Part shown: positions 23,504 to 36,076 of the stretch, one piece after another
Numbering within the stretch: position 1 is the first letter of the stretch
Layout of the letters: each line of letters opens with the position of its first letter
DNA from: Dioszegia crocea
Lineage: Eukaryota; Basidiomycota; Tremellomycetes; Tremellales; Bulleribasidiaceae
Reading direction: 5' to 3'
Assembly: GCA_001600615.1 (NCBI GenBank)
Contig: BCKK01000001.1
Span: 1,589,082-1,653,081 of the forward strand
DNA: 64,000 bases
Translations under genes and position numbers: made by a program
The notes under the pieces: model-generated
Told to the model about the DNA's origin: nothing
Database searches by the model: none
Seen by the model: only the letters and a program-made list of their open reading frames with translations

Positions 23504-23908
23504 TGTCTGAACAGAAATAGTATGTAGAGGCCGATTGGCGAGTGATGACTGTACGACGGAGTGTATTGTTTAGCTTGTACAACATGCGCGTGTGATTACG
23601 ACTTGTCCGTCTAATGTCCATTGTGATGCATTGAGAAGTTTGTCTAGGTTTGCCAGCGCGAAAAGTTGGAAGCCCATCAGAGTGAAGGGTGAGAAGTGTT
23701 GAACAATGGTGGACTAAAGGAGCGCTGCGTGGGGATAAGGGTAAAGTACAGAATCCTACATGACAATAACCATAACGGTACTTGTATGAAACATGAGTCA
23801 ATGTCCGACAGGCCAAGAATGTAGAAGGGCCTGCGTGGCATCCTGGGCTCATCAGCTATACCCTGAGTGAAGAGCTGCAGAGATACTCACATTCAGCCAA
23901 TTCCCCCT
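23504..23908. other. Convergent intergenic, P450 and UAP1 3' ends
   Basis: No gene is supported. The minus-strand frame at 23481-23852 has no recognisable content. The stretch contains the two converging 3' flanks. Confidence 0.55.
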
Positions 23909-25621
23909 TCAAGCGGTCAATCCCCCAATTTGACCCTTATCAACAATCACACCGCTCTTGACGAACTCTGCGCCCTTGACCCACTCCAGGCCCTCCCCGC
24001 CATACGTCACTTGCGGCAGTACCTCCACCTCGACGCCCTCGCCCAGCCTCGCGCCCTGTGCCTCCAACCACCTCTTCTGCTGCGCCAGCAGATCCCGTCG
24101 ACTCGTCTCCGGTCCGTCCGTCTGGCTTCCCGGCGCGTTCTTTAACGGCGAGAACTCCTCCTGCCTCTCCACCTCCAACACCGTAAGATTGTGGGTATAG
24201 GGGAAGACGTCAAAGACGAACAGCTCCAGCTTCATCCCGTTCGGCTCTGAGGGCTTGACTGGTGATCCATCCGTGAGGCTGACAGTGGGGATCTTCTTCC
24301 GGGCAATATGGAATGCCATATTCCTCTCCATCATTTCCACCCGATCGAGGAAGTCCATCGTGAAATAATGGTTGGCGATATTGGCAGCTCGGAATGCGAG
24401 TTGTCCGCTTGCATGTCGCATTTCTGACTTCTCGCGAGAGAGCTCGGAATACTCTACGACTCCGAATGCCTCGCCTCGACGAGCGACGACACCGACGGAT
24501 TCGGTAGGTACAGTTTTACGAACGACTTTGGCGCCGCACTCTGCTTTGCGGGCGATACAGACGCCGACAAAGACAGGGTCGGCGACGCGGACTAGGCAGT
24601 TGTCGACTCCGTATACGTGGATGTGCTCGATGCCATTCGAGCGCATATCGGCGAGGATAGTGGGGGAGTTGGGGGACGACGACATGGGACGACGAAGGGC
24701 GGCGTAAAGCCCGCCATTGCCATCTGGGGCGACGGAAAGGGATGAGGTCGAAGCGAGCAGCAGTTTGCCCTCGTTTGAAAGAGCAGGTAGAACGCCTAAT
24801 ATCAGCTTGATTATATGAGGGGACGTACCTTGCTCGAAGAATATGACATCATTCTCATTCAAACCAAAGTATCCTTGTTCTTTGAAGAAGCGCTCCGTCT
24901 CAGGTCGTGTCGGCCCACTCGTCATGACATACCACCTGATGCGGACACTGCCAACCTCCTTTCCGTATCTACTCTCCGCCAGCCTCGCCAGTCTGGCAAT
25001 TCGCCCAGCTTGAAGGGAGAACAAGGATGATTTCGACGGTAAGTTGATGTCGTACATCCCTTTTGGCAAGGATGATCCCAGCCTTGTCCCCTGACCACCC
25101 GCAAGAAGCAGAACGGCTACCGAGTTGTCCGCAATAGCTTTCAGGCCCAACTCGCGCCATTCAGCCTCTTCCGTGGGGTTGTTGACTACCGTGGCGCAGT
25201 CTTCGTCTCGAAGAGGGGACCATTCGGAGATAGGTGGGGGAGAGGGAGTACGAGAGCGACCGATGAGGTTATTCCTATTGTCGACGGCTAGATTGAAGCC
25301 AGCTTTGCCAGTACCGACATCGTCGAGCTCCCGATGTTGCGCAACGGGGGTGTGGGGTCCATCGGCAGCTACGGCGTTCTTGTAGATTCGATTGACGCGG
25401 TGGATATCAATAGAGGCGAGCTGAGTGAGGAGGGCATTCTGCTCTTCGGAAGAGAGACTGTCGTAGAATGTGAAGACGTGGGATTGGTCTGCGGCGGTGT
25501 ATTCTGCTCGGAGACGAGAAAGCAAGGCGTCGGAAGAAGAGGAGGAATGACCGGAGGGTGCGAATTGGGATCGGTCGGTGTGGGAATGGGAGGAGGTATG
25601 GCGGGTGGCTGTGGCTGCCAT
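23909..25621 (-). CDS. UAP1: UDP-N-acetylglucosamine pyrophosphorylase
   Basis: Two exons separated by a 33-nt in-frame intron at 24795-24827, giving 559 residues from ATG 25621 to the stop at 23909. The enzyme makes UDP-GlcNAc from GlcNAc-1-phosphate and UTP in the cytosol, for chitin, N-glycan and GPI synthesis. Motifs seen in order: the nucleotide-binding loop LLLAGGQGTRLGSSLPKGMY, VMTSGPTRPETERFF, VAPDGNGGLYAAL, HVYGVDNCLVRVADP, AGGG-like VVEYSEL, IANHYFTMDF, and KLELFVFDVFPY. Removing the intron restores FFEQGVLPAL as in the family. The N-terminal 60 residues are Ser/His-rich and variable. It shares a 742-bp divergent upstream region with MCM7. Confidence 0.93.
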   Translation of the reverse strand: MAATATRHTSSHSHTDRSQFAPSGHSSSSSDALLSRLRAEYTAADQSHVFTFYDSLSSEEQNALLTQLASIDIHRVNRIYKNAVAADGPHTPVAQHRELDDVGTGKAGFNLAVDNRNNLIGRSRTPSPPPISEWSPLRDEDCATVVNNPTEEAEWRELGLKAIADNSVAVLLLAGGQGTRLGSSLPKGMYDINLPSKSSLFSLQAGRIARLARLAESRYGKEVGSVRIRWYVMTSGPTRPETERFFKEQGYFGLNENDVIFFEQGTSPHIIKLILGVLPALSNEGKLLLASTSSLSVAPDGNGGLYAALRRPMSSSPNSPTILADMRSNGIEHIHVYGVDNCLVRVADPVFVGVCIARKAECGAKVVRKTVPTESVGVVARRGEAFGVVEYSELSREKSEMRHASGQLAFRAANIANHYFTMDFLDRVEMMERNMAFHIARKKIPTVSLTDGSPVKPSEPNGMKLELFVFDVFPYTHNLTVLEVERQEEFSPLKNAPGSQTDGPETSRRDLLAQQKRWLEAQGARLGEGVEVEVLPQVTYGGEGLEWVKGAEFVKSGVIVDKGQIGGLTA

Positions 25622-26363
25622 CGTGGGACTGTTACGAAGGGATAGAAGAGGAGGAAGAAGTAGGATAGATAGCTAGAGCTGAAGAGGTTAGCCAAGGTCA
25701 AAGATGATGGATCTAGTGATTGGCGGAGAAGGGGACGTACCAGTGACTGACTGACTGCGCAATATGTATAATGACGATGATGTTCGGCTCGGGGAAAGAG
25801 GCGAGACTTGTTACACACAAGAAAAGAAGGGTGAGTGGGCAGTCCGGGTGTGTAGAGGGACAAAGGCGGTGTGTGTTCGGACCTCACGAGCTGTTTCAGA
25901 GTTGCGCTAACGGGGAAGGGCGGTGGATTTGGCAGCTGTTATATACCTCGGGAGGAATGCGGATGGTATGTACAGCTCTAGGACGGGCTGGCTGTTTGCG
26001 TTGTATGCTGTGAGACTGAATGAGTGAGGGATGAGGAATGTGGACCAGCTTGACAAGCTTGACTGACAGCGCTTTTCTCAATGACGTCCCGGGTAAATTA
26101 GGGTTTCAGCCAAGGGGAAAGGATGCCGTAATCACAAGGAATCCCGGATCCGGGCAGACAACAAATGCCACGTCATGTCAACACGGACGCGACGCGTTTT
26201 ATCCAGGCACGGGGCAGAGATTCGCGCACCAAAGAGTAAATGTCCCGCCCAACTCATTCTGTACGCCTCTAGTCAGCATCTCTCATAAATAATCAACTTC
26301 GCCTATTCACCCTCACCCAAGGCCTGCTCAAGACTCAGACACTGCAGCAGAGCCTAAGACAGT
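25622..26363. other. Divergent promoter region of UAP1 and MCM7
   Basis: No gene found. It holds C/T-rich leader sequence next to UAP1 and an ACGCGT box at 26192-26197 near MCM7. TATGTACA at 25967 is in the UAP1 upstream part. Confidence 0.55.
26192..26197. promoter_or_regulatory. Candidate MCB (ACGCGT) box upstream of MCM7
   Basis: ACGCGT lies 167 bp before the MCM7 ATG; a second copy is at 26431-26436 inside intron 1. MCB boxes bind the MBF factor and drive G1/S expression of replication genes in yeasts. A random occurrence cannot be excluded. Confidence 0.35.
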
Positions 26364-29134
26364 ATGGCGGCCAATATTGGCGTTCTCCCCGTCGCGACGA
26401 TTCCCGTAAGTTCACCTCGCCCTCGTCACGACGCGTCGCTGATGTATATAGATCAATTATGAGGATGAGCTAGGTGCGCTGATAATACTTGCCAATGTCC
26501 TTGCCTCTAGTCGCTGACATCCCAGTACAAATCAACGACTTTCTGTCCACCTACAAAACAGAAGAGCGGACCCGAAACGCGCGCCACAGACAACAAGCAG
26601 CAGACGACGACGACGAGGCTGAGTCCGAGGATGACCTTGCGGATGATGTCAATGACATGAATATGGGCGGGCCAGGGGAGCAGAGGAGCAAAATCAAATA
26701 CATGAAGCTGTTGCGAAAAGTCGCCAATAGACAGACCACCGAGGTTGTGATTGATCTGTCTGATTTGAAGAGGGTAAGTTTGAAAGCTGGGGTAGTGCTG
26801 ACTTCCAGTTCTCACAGGATACTACCCTACTCCACAATATCCTCAACAACACGCGCCGATACGTCTCGCTCTTTTGCGAAGCCATTGACGCGCTTTTGCC
26901 CGAGCCCGATGTGGAGTTGGTTGACGCTGCTGGGGATGTGCTGGATCTCATCATGACCCAGCGGCGGCAGGTGAATCTGCAGATTGAGAATGGCGAGAGA
27001 CCAGCGGACGGTGGAAGTTTCCCGCCCGAGTTGATGCGCCGATAGTGAGTCCACCACATGTGGATCTTGCTAACCCGCAGCAACGTCTACTTTCGTCCTC
27101 CCCGCTCGCAAGAAAACCTGGCGGTCCGATATGTCCGCTCAATGCACCTCGGCAAACTCATTACTGTGCGAGGTATCGTCACTCGTGTATCCGAAGTTAA
27201 GCCCCTCCTTCTCGTCAACGCATACACTTGCGACTCGTGCGGGAATGAAATCTTCCAAGAGATTGCCCAAAAAGCCTTCACACCCCTTCAGTCTTGCCCC
27301 TCCGAGGTGTGTAAGCGGAACCAGTCGAATGGTCAGCTTCATATGCAGACCCGAGCATCGCGATTCAAGCCTTTCCAGGAGGTCAAAATCCAGGAAATGG
27401 CGGATCAGGTTCCGGTCGGTCACATCCCTCGGTCAATGACCATTCACCTATACGGTACCCTGACCCGAACCGTCAACCCCGGAGACGTCGTCCACTTTTC
27501 CGGTATCTTCCTCCCTACGCCCTACACCGGTTTCCGAGCTATCCGGGCGGGTCTGCTCCAGGACACTTTCCTCGAAGCGACCCACGTTCACCAGCTCAAG
27601 AAGCAGTACTCGGCAATGGAGATGACGCCTGAGATCGAGGAGCAAATCAGGGATCTGCAGGATGACTCCAACCTCTACGCCAGACTCGCACACTCCATCG
27701 CACCCGAAATTTACGGGCACGAGGATGTCAAGAAGGCGCTGCTCTTGCTGTTGGTTGGGGGTGTGACCAAGACGGTTGGGGACGGGATGAAGATTAGGGG
27801 AGATATCAACATTTGTCTCATGGGTGATCCAGGTGTGGCCAAGAGTCAGCTCTTGAAGTATATCACCAAGGTGGCGCCGCGAGGTATCTACACGACGGGT
27901 AGGGGAAGTAGCGGAGTGGGTTTGACGGCGGCTGTGATGCGTGATCCAGTCACGGACGAGATGGTGCTGGGTGAGTTGCAAATTTCGCCTCTCCTGCGAC
28001 CCAACTGACATTCCAGAGGGAGGAGCACTTGTCCTTGCCGACAACGGTATCTGCTGCATTGATGAATTCGACAAGATGGACGAGTCGGACCGAACGGCCA
28101 TTCACGAAGTCATGGAGCAGCAGACCATCTCCATTTCCAAAGCCGGAATCAGCACCACACTCAACGCCCGTGCTTCCATCCTCGCAGCTGCCAATCCCCT
28201 CTACGGCCGATACAATCCCAAAATCTCCCCAGTCGAGAATATCAATCTCCCCGCTGCGCTGTTATCCCGATTTGACGTCCTATTCCTCATTCTGGATACC
28301 CCCAATCGGGAAGACGATGAGCGTCTCGCCCAGCATATCACCTATGTCCACATGCACAACACGCACCCCGAGCTGGACTTTGAGCCTATCGACGCTACCA
28401 TCATGCGCCACTACATCGCCGAATGTCGGAAAGTGCGCCCTATCGTACCGCCCGCCATGTCTGAATATATCGTCTCGAGCTATGTCCAAATGCGGAAACA
28501 GCAGAAAGAGGACGAAGCGGAGGACAAGAATTACTCGTATGTGTCGGCTAGGACACTACTGGCCGTTCTGCGTCTGTCGCAGGCGTTGGCGAGGTTGAGA
28601 ATGGACAGTGTTGTGGGGCAGGGAGATGTGGACGAGGCTCTGAGGTTGATGGAGACTAGTAAAGCTAGTTTGTACGAGCATCAGGCGAGAGACAGGGAAG
28701 GAGGGGACGGGACGGATACCAGTAAGATCTTCAGGATCGTCAAGGATATGGCAAGCTCGAGCGGGAAAGCCGCGACCAAGGCAGCTGCCAAGGCCAAGAA
28801 GGGCGGGAGGACCAAGAAGGCCAGAAGGGTGGGCAGGAGGGCGACAGGGAGAGGTCCCCAGAGCAGTGATGAGGATGACGATGATGAGGACGAGCAGCCA
28901 GAAGAGGAGGACGATGAAGAGGAGGAGTTGGAAGAGCTGTCCATGGTGGAAGTCAGGAGTCGGGTGTTGGCCAAGGGCTTCACAGAGACTCAATTGATGG
29001 ATACAATTCTTGAGGTGAGTTTAAAATCAAGAAAATTGAGTTCGGAGCTGATGGGACAGTACGAAAACATGGGTGTCTTGATGCGTACTGCCAACGCTAC
29101 GAGATTACGATTCGTCGCTGCCGATGATGAGTAA
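26364..29134 (+). CDS. MCM7: DNA replication licensing factor MCM7
   Basis: Six or more exons from ATG 26364 to TAA 29132-29134. MCM7 is a subunit of the MCM2-7 helicase that licenses and unwinds replication origins in the nucleus. The N-terminal domain includes the zinc ribbon (CDSCGNEIF and CPSEVCKRN). The AAA+ core has Walker [14 protein letters not shown], the MCM Walker B with IDEFDKM, sensor 1 [13 protein letters not shown] and arginine finger LLSRFDVLF. The C-terminus has a Lys/Arg-rich then acidic low-complexity linker ([20 protein letters not shown]) before a winged-helix-like end ([10 protein letters not shown]). Exon 1 codes for only 14 residues and exon 2 for about 7. Assignment to MCM7 rather than another MCM rests on the start INYEDEL and the overall alignment. 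Confidence 0.94.
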
Positions 29135-29329
29135 ATGGGGGAATTGTGGCACAAGTTCCGATCTCCAAATGTCATCTAGCTCTAGTATACCCTGCTTCCT
29201 TTGTAATGGAGTTTCTTTCTTCTTTGGTTCTACTGTCAGTAGATGCTCATCCGACGATGTCGGGCTGTTTATGCTACTATGGGTTTATAGGATCACCGGC
29301 GAGATAACATACGGATTGCAGCAATGATT

Positions 29330-30974
29330 CTACACTCTCAACACACTCAATCTACTCCCACTGACGCACCCCAGCCATTCCCCTTCTCTATCAAACGCCA
29401 GATTGTTTATCCCGCCCTCGGCAGACCACGCTCGCGCCGGCATAATCTCCACAGCTGCCGCGGCAGGTCCCGCCTGATCACCGGGCCCACTCTCGTCCAC
29501 GGTCGTATTTGACAGTCGGGATCGGGCGCCATCCGCCCGCCCTGTCACGCTGGCCGGCATGAGAGAGGGGCTATTGTCTCTGGATATAGAGAGGAAGTTG
29601 GGAGATGCAGAGGGGGAGAGGATAGTATGTTGATGGGCTGGCTTGAGGGAGTGAGGTGGTTTAGATTGGGATTTGGAAGAAGGAGTTGCATGAGGTTGTG
29701 TGGAAGGTGGGCGAGGCGAAGATGGGAGTGGAGAAGTCATGTCGTAGAGTAGTAGTTGAGCATCGTCGCCTGAATTGTCAGGCACAGTAACAATCAAGGA
29801 ATGCTGGACTTACTGCAGCTCGCCAGCCATCCGCCACCCGACTCGCCAGACCCTGTCCCTCCAGAACCCCACGCAATGGCATTTAGAGGTCCTTGATGGC
29901 CTACCAGCTCGGCGACGGGATGTCCAGGCGATCGCATATCCAGTATTAGCACTTTGTTATCTTCCATCCCGAAACATGCTAGCATGTGTCTGGAACGTCA
30001 GCTCAGTGCGGCCGGCCTAGGACTCACTGTTCTCGGTTACTGAAGGCTATTCTAGCCAGCGGCGTCTCGGAGGATGATTCATATAGGATTGTGGAGTGTT
30101 CGAGGGTCCGCAGGTCGAATGCGCGTAATGACCCGTCTGCGCCTACTGAGACGAAAATGTCGGCAGAGCGAGGTAGCCAGGATCTAAGCGTGTCAGTTCT
30201 GGGCACTGCAGCACCTTCCAGCTGGCTATGAAGACGCACAGATCATATACCGCTCGATCATGCGCTATGAGCTGAGTCAAGGCCTGCGACGTATTGATAT
30301 CCCACAATGTTGCCGTTGTGTCTATCGAGCAAGTAACGATGTTATTCGGAGATGACGGATTCCAAGAGAATGAAGTGATCGGTGGAAGTGACATCGGTGG
30401 GGATTTGCTCTGCGACATCAGCTCAGTCTGGTCACTCCATGCGCCAATGGGCTCACATTCGTCAAGACGCTCCGCGTACTCAGCGCATGTCCTTGGATCT
30501 GGCCCTGTCCCTGAGTCTGCCCTTGTGTACTATATCCATTCCTCCCCACAAACCCTCTTCCTCTTTCCTCGCTCCAGTCCAGTCCCACTTCCCATATCCG
30601 CAGCACATCACCCGTTGTGGCTAGCAACTCGCCACGGCCGCCTTCCTCTTCCCTCCCTGCGTGAATGACCGACTCGGCCGGCTCCCACCCTACTTTCGTA
30701 GCAGGGAAGACTAGACCGTGCGATGCCTGCTGATAGAAGTTCTGGGTGCCTTGCGAGGAGTGCGACGATGAGGAAGGATGGTGAGTGTCGACTACCGAAA
30801 GCTTGTTGGATGGACCAGCAGCGTATGAGGTGAGAGCGGTTCGGAGGGGGTTAAGGGGTGAGTTCGAGAATGACAGGCCGTATATTGAATCTGATTAATC
30901 AGCTAGTAGGTCTACATCCATACAGAAGTTTGCTTACATGGCGCCTCATATTGCAATAAGGACGGAAGCGACAT
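29330..30974 (-). CDS. DCAF7: WD40 protein DCAF7/WDR68 homologue
   Basis: Reads from ATG 30974 to TAG 29330-29332 with about five exons. It starts [20 protein letters not shown], matching the YEAPWTVYAMNW start of the animal protein. WD repeats follow: [90 protein letters not shown] and the end [20 protein letters not shown] to SVLRV. DCAF7 is a scaffold for DYRK-type kinases and CUL4-DDB1 ligases; plant TTG1 is a relative. A Ser/Pro-rich insertion (about 29530-29740) enlarges the last blade region compared with the usual 342-residue protein. It shares a 393-bp divergent promoter with UPF2. Confidence 0.88.
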
Positions 30975-31367
30975 GGTGTGAGGTCAAGCCTCTCAAAGCT
31001 GTGTTACTGGTGGACGCTAAACGAGCTGGGCGGTGCGAGTCCGCACAGGCTTCGGGACGATGTGCTGCTATCGTATCTGCTGCCTTCTGCTTCGAGATAG
31101 TGGCGGTGAACGCGTCTGAAGGTGGCTGATCTAATGATGAATGAGAGGTTTGCTGCCAAGGTATGGCGGCCGACCGCGGTCAACAAGACGGACGCACGGA
31201 TCAACCCTTGGGTGCGCCAAGAGAGCGCTGTAAAGGCCAAAGGAGAAGGGTTACCTATATCACATCACTCTTTGCCTATCCAGACCGCAGTCCAGGCATC
31301 CCTACATGCCTTGTGGGCTCGCTATATCTCAGACAGATCGAAAAGTACGCTCGGATCGACACCCGGC
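30975..31367. other. Divergent promoter of DCAF7 and UPF2
   Basis: No conserved coding content, although a plus-strand frame is open from 31122 into UPF2 exon 1. I take the UPF2 start at 31368 because residues upstream do not look like the family. Confidence 0.5.
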
Positions 31368-34300
31368 ATGTCGATATCCGACTATGTCGCCAGACAACCT
31401 CGCCGATCAAAGCTTCGTGAGACGGTAGAAATTTACTGGCTTAACGATCCCAAAAGTGCGTACCAAGGCTCTTCTGTGATCTTGAGAATGTAGCTGATTG
31501 GCGGTATCAGAGCCTGCAGGATCTCTCGACTCGTCATTGAAGAAACATACGACACTGCTTAACCGTCTGAGAACATTACTGCTTGTTGGGCCAGCTGAGC
31601 CAATTATCAAGGAGATCGATGGGTTGACACTAACCAAGTATCTCGAGGAGATAGTGGGTGCGGTAATTGAGGGAGCTAGCAGGGGGAAGGGTGATCCAGA
31701 AGTAGCAGTGGATGTGAGTCTCAGCAGCGTTATAGCGAAAGGCACTGCTGATTGGTGTTAGATCATCGGTCATCTTCACACACGCCTCTCGCCTGACTTT
31801 CTCCCTCTACTTTTACCACCTCTACTATCCATTCTCTCACCGTCGGCGAATCCTCCGGTCGCATCCAAAGATGTGGACAAGGAGAAGGAAAAGGAAGACA
31901 AGGAGCGTTTGAGCAGGCAGCGGCCAGTGCTGAGGATTGTAGCTGAGCTGGCGATAATTCACGCTTGGCCAGAGGGAGTGAAGAAGGGCGTAGGCGAAGT
32001 GATTCGGATACTGAGAAATCTGGTATGAGTTGTTCTCTGCGATATACAAACAAAGCTGATAGTCAGATGGCGAACGACCCGGCGTACATCAACTTGCCAC
32101 TTCTCACAACCTTTCTGAAGCATTTCGAGAGGGCCTATCTGGGTGGACCAGACGATACTCCAAGTTCCAGTGTATACGGGAACGGCGCAGACCTCCCTGA
32201 GGGGATGCAGGAGCTCGTTCCGATAGATGAGCAAAAGACGATCCGGTCCATGTTTGTCTCTTACTTCAACTCGGCGAGCAAGACGCTCGTCAAAGGCCAG
32301 GTGGTGAGTCTGAAGGGTAAAGGCACGTAGCTGAGTGTAGAAATTGCTTGAGCAGGATAAACGGAATCACGAGGCCTACATCAAGTCAGGCGAAATTTTC
32401 GAAGATCGTCAACAAGCCTATGAGCGAATGACGAAGGCTGTCGAGCGGCTCACGACTGGCGTACAATCTCTCGCGGACCTTCTCGGGTTGAAAATGCCCA
32501 TTCTGCCTACATCGGCAACTCTATCGAAAGGAGGGCTACAGATCGTCGAGAATGTCAGCTCGTTCACGGTTCGAGAGGATGATCAGGGGGTTGGGATTTG
32601 GGACGATGAAGAGGAGAAAAGGTTCTACGAAGATTTGATCGATCTAAAGGAGATGGTTCCCAGTAGTCTATTGGGGATCAAGGAGAAGAAAGACGAGGGT
32701 GCTGTCAAGGACAATCTTGAACTTGCGGCGGGAGAGGAACAGGAACGGCAGAAAAGGGAAGAGGAGGATCTCCAACGGCAACTCGACCAAATGATGCTTG
32801 ATCCCGAGGGAAAGGAGGGACTGTCTGTTGAGGAGCCCGAAGCTGCTAGAGCTGCCGCCTCTTCGCCTGACGCCGCACCGGTGGCTTTGCCTGAGGAAGA
32901 GGATGACGGAGCGCCAGCGGACAGTGGCATAGTCGGAGAAGATGAGGGTTTACAGCCTGGTCCTGCTGCTCGACTGACTGCGCTCTTCGCGGCATTACCG
33001 GAAGCCGTCAACAGGGAGATTATCGATAAGCTCGCTGTTGAATTTGCATTCCTCAACTCGAAGGCGGCTCGAAAGAGGTTGATCAAGGTCAGTCATTGCT
33101 GCGAAGGACCTGTTATCGTGCATCTGGCTGACATTGTCAGTTCCTCACTGCCGTCCCTAAAAATCGGACCGACTTGCTGCCGCACTACGCACGATTCATT
33201 GCCACTTTGGACCGATACATGCCAGACGTTGGCGCAGGTGTGATTGAAGCAGTATGTTTGGCGTCGCTCGTCATCAAGGTGAGCTAACATACAGCTCGAA
33301 GAAGAATTGCGATACCTTCAGCGCAAGAAGAGAGTTCGGGAGCTTGACAGTACGAGATTGAAGGTGAGTCACATGAGTTGCTTTGGCCCTAAGGCAGAGT
33401 GATAAACTTACAAATCAGAATGTCAGATTCTATGGAGAATTGGCAAAGTTCAAAGTCGCTCGACCGTACGCTATCCTGCACGTCCTTAAAGTATTCCTGG
33501 ACGACTTCAAGCCAAATATCGAAAATATGTCGAACCTCCTTGAGACCTGCGGGCGATTCTTACTTCGAAATGAAGGCACGGCGACCACTGCCAAGAATAT
33601 GGTGAGTGTACTTGGAGCACAGCATTGAACTTTCACTGAATATACAGATTGAATTGATGCGAAGGAAGCAGGGATCTCAACATCTCGAGCATAAGGAACA
33701 CGTGATGCTGGAAAACGCGTTCTATCAAGTTAGTTCGCTGATCTCATCCTGGCGATGGGTCTATGGCTGACCGATAGTGTAACCCGCCAGAGCGTGTCGC
33801 CCGGGAAATTGTCGAGCTTCCTCCGATGCAAGGTTTCGTTCAACACCTCTTGCACGATGTCCTCATTAAGCGAACCCTGGACAAGGTCCTGAAACTCCTA
33901 CGAAAGCTTCACTGGGAAGATGTGGAGGTGAGTCGAAACCCTATGTCTGGCAGATCAAGCTTACATTGCAGGTCTATGACTACATCTTGAAGTCGTTTAC
34001 TGAAGTCTGGGAGATCAAATTTGGCAATATCCCCTTCTTGGCGGCACTGGTCTACGATCTTCAGCGCTATCATCCCGATTTCAGCATCGCGGTCGTAGAC
34101 CAGCTCATGGAAGATATCAGGATTGGCATGGAGGTGAGTCATATATTACTACTCAGCTTATCGATCCCAGGAAAATATCTTCAAATACAATCAACGCCGC
34201 ATCTCGAGTCTCAAATACCTCGGCGAGCTGTACATGTACCGCGTCGTCAATGCCTCGATCATATTCGAAACTCTGTGGTCATTGGTCTCGTTCGGCCACA

Positions 34301-35510
34301 GCGAGGGTCTGCCTGTACCCGGACGTGATAGTCCTATCGATGCGGTAGATGACTTCTTCCGGATCAGACTAGTTTGCACGCTGCTCGACACGTGCGGATC
34401 GTGCTTCGATCGAGGGTCGCAGAAGAGGAAATTGGACCATTTTTTGACTGTCTTCCAGGTGAGTGAAGCCTTTGCTGAGGATTGGCGGAGCTGACAGTCC
34501 AGCTGTACGTCACGTGCAAGAAGGAGATTCCGATGGATGTAGAATTCATGTTGAATGATACCCTTGACGTGAGTTGCACCATCACGCCCCCCGAGTCCAG
34601 CTGATCCAGTAGGCAATGCGTCCCAACACTCCTCACTTGCGCACCTTTGCTGAGGCTGCCGCTGCTATTGACTCACTCCTGCTTGTCAATAGTGGCCGCT
34701 GGGATTTGGAGGAGAGCGAGTCTGAAGATGGAGGTGATGAGGGTGAACGAGGTGGAGCCAATGCTGAAGACGGCGAGGAAGAGGTATGTTTGGTCGCCAC
34801 CTACAAATTTACAAAGCTGACATGAGACAGGTACTTCAGACTGCTGTCGAAGTTGATCCGGAGGACGAGGACGCGGAGGATGTCGTCGTCATCCGCGAAC
34901 GGACTACGCAGAAGGACGAGGTGGACGAAGAGGCTGAGTCTGCATTTGATCGAGAATTTGCGAAAATGCTCGCGGATACGACCGATGTCAGGCGAGGAGA
35001 GCGAAAAGCTGCGCCGCCGATCTTCGACACGGCTGTACCCCACATTCGAAGGCATACGGATGGGACTGCCATCACAGGTGCTGGGCCAAGTTCCGGGCTG
35101 GGCGCCTCAACGGTGACTGTGAAGTCAGGGCCGGCTCTGGCCGATGCGGATAGGATGCAATTCAGCCTGCTATCCAAGAAGGGAAACAAGCAGCAGGTGA
35201 GTCAATATTTTTGGCCTAGAAGCTCTTCTTTTCAGGGTGTATGATCGGTTGCTGACACCAACAGATCCGCGAAATCGCCATTCCCGTCGACTCTGCCATC
35301 GCGGTTAATTCCCGAACATACCAACTCCAGAACAAGGCCGAGCAGGAACAGCTCAAACGCCTTGTCCTGCAGAATGAGCGAAGGCAGGGACAGTCAGACA
35401 TGCAAAGTGAGCTACGCCAGGCCGGTCCGACATACAACGTACTGACACATGCAGCGTTTGAGACCGACATGCGTAATCGAGGGATCAAACTGCGATTTGT
35501 CGGTTCTTGA
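31368..35510 (+). CDS. UPF2: Nonsense-mediated decay factor UPF2/NMD2
   Basis: At least a dozen exons from ATG 31368 to TGA 35508-35510. UPF2 bridges UPF1 and UPF3 in nonsense-mediated mRNA decay in the cytoplasm. It starts MSISDYVARQPRRSKLRETV and soon shows the conserved LDSSLKKHTTLLNRLRTLL. Three MIF4G-type helical regions follow (around 31500-32300, 32950-33900 and 33990-34620), separated by an acidic linker (EEEDDGAPADSGIVGEDEG). The C-terminus has the UPF1-binding acidic stretch (VDPEDEDAEDVVVIRERTTQ), the MQFSLLSKKGNKQQ motif and a basic end RGIKLRFVGS. The short N-terminus resembles yeast Nmd2. Many small introns make this gene an easy target for frame errors, but none was seen. Confidence 0.9.
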
Positions 35511-36076
35511 TTATCGCTTTCGTCAGCCTTTTCGATATTCAGGCGAATCCTCGACGCTGTTTCTACCCACAGGGTTGGTCGGCCGCGCATAAGGAAGGAG
35601 ATATGGGGATGTGGATGGAAGCGCTGCTCTTTGACTACAGTACACGTTGCTACTGCACCTGAAGCTCCTGCTTGTACTGGCGGCGAGAGGTTAGTTCCAA
35701 GGCGAGAGGTCGAGGCATATCTCAGATTCTACCTAGTGAACAGACTGCAGGGGCCAGAGATGTATCGTCTGCTTTGTGGGCCAGTCTTCCTATTACATGA
35801 TCTATGCTCGATGATGCATCTCTATGAGCTCAGATGTAAGGTCAGAGGAGAGTTTGGTGGTTCACACGTGCGGCCCGCGAAGGCAGACTGTTGACCTCAC
35901 AATTCTGAACTGCATACATTCGCAGGTGAATAGGAGAATCCGTCCGTTGCACTTAATCGCCGTTTGCCTGTCCTGGGAATCAGATTCCTGGCCAACGTCA
36001 GGAGAGATCTCTCTTGAAGACACGCTGGACTCACGTATATATCTAAGCTTACACATGCTTCAACCGTCAGGCTCCC
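35511..36076. other. Convergent intergenic, UPF2 and member D
   Basis: No supported gene, repeat or RNA. Short open frames here lack any conserved motif. Confidence 0.55.
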
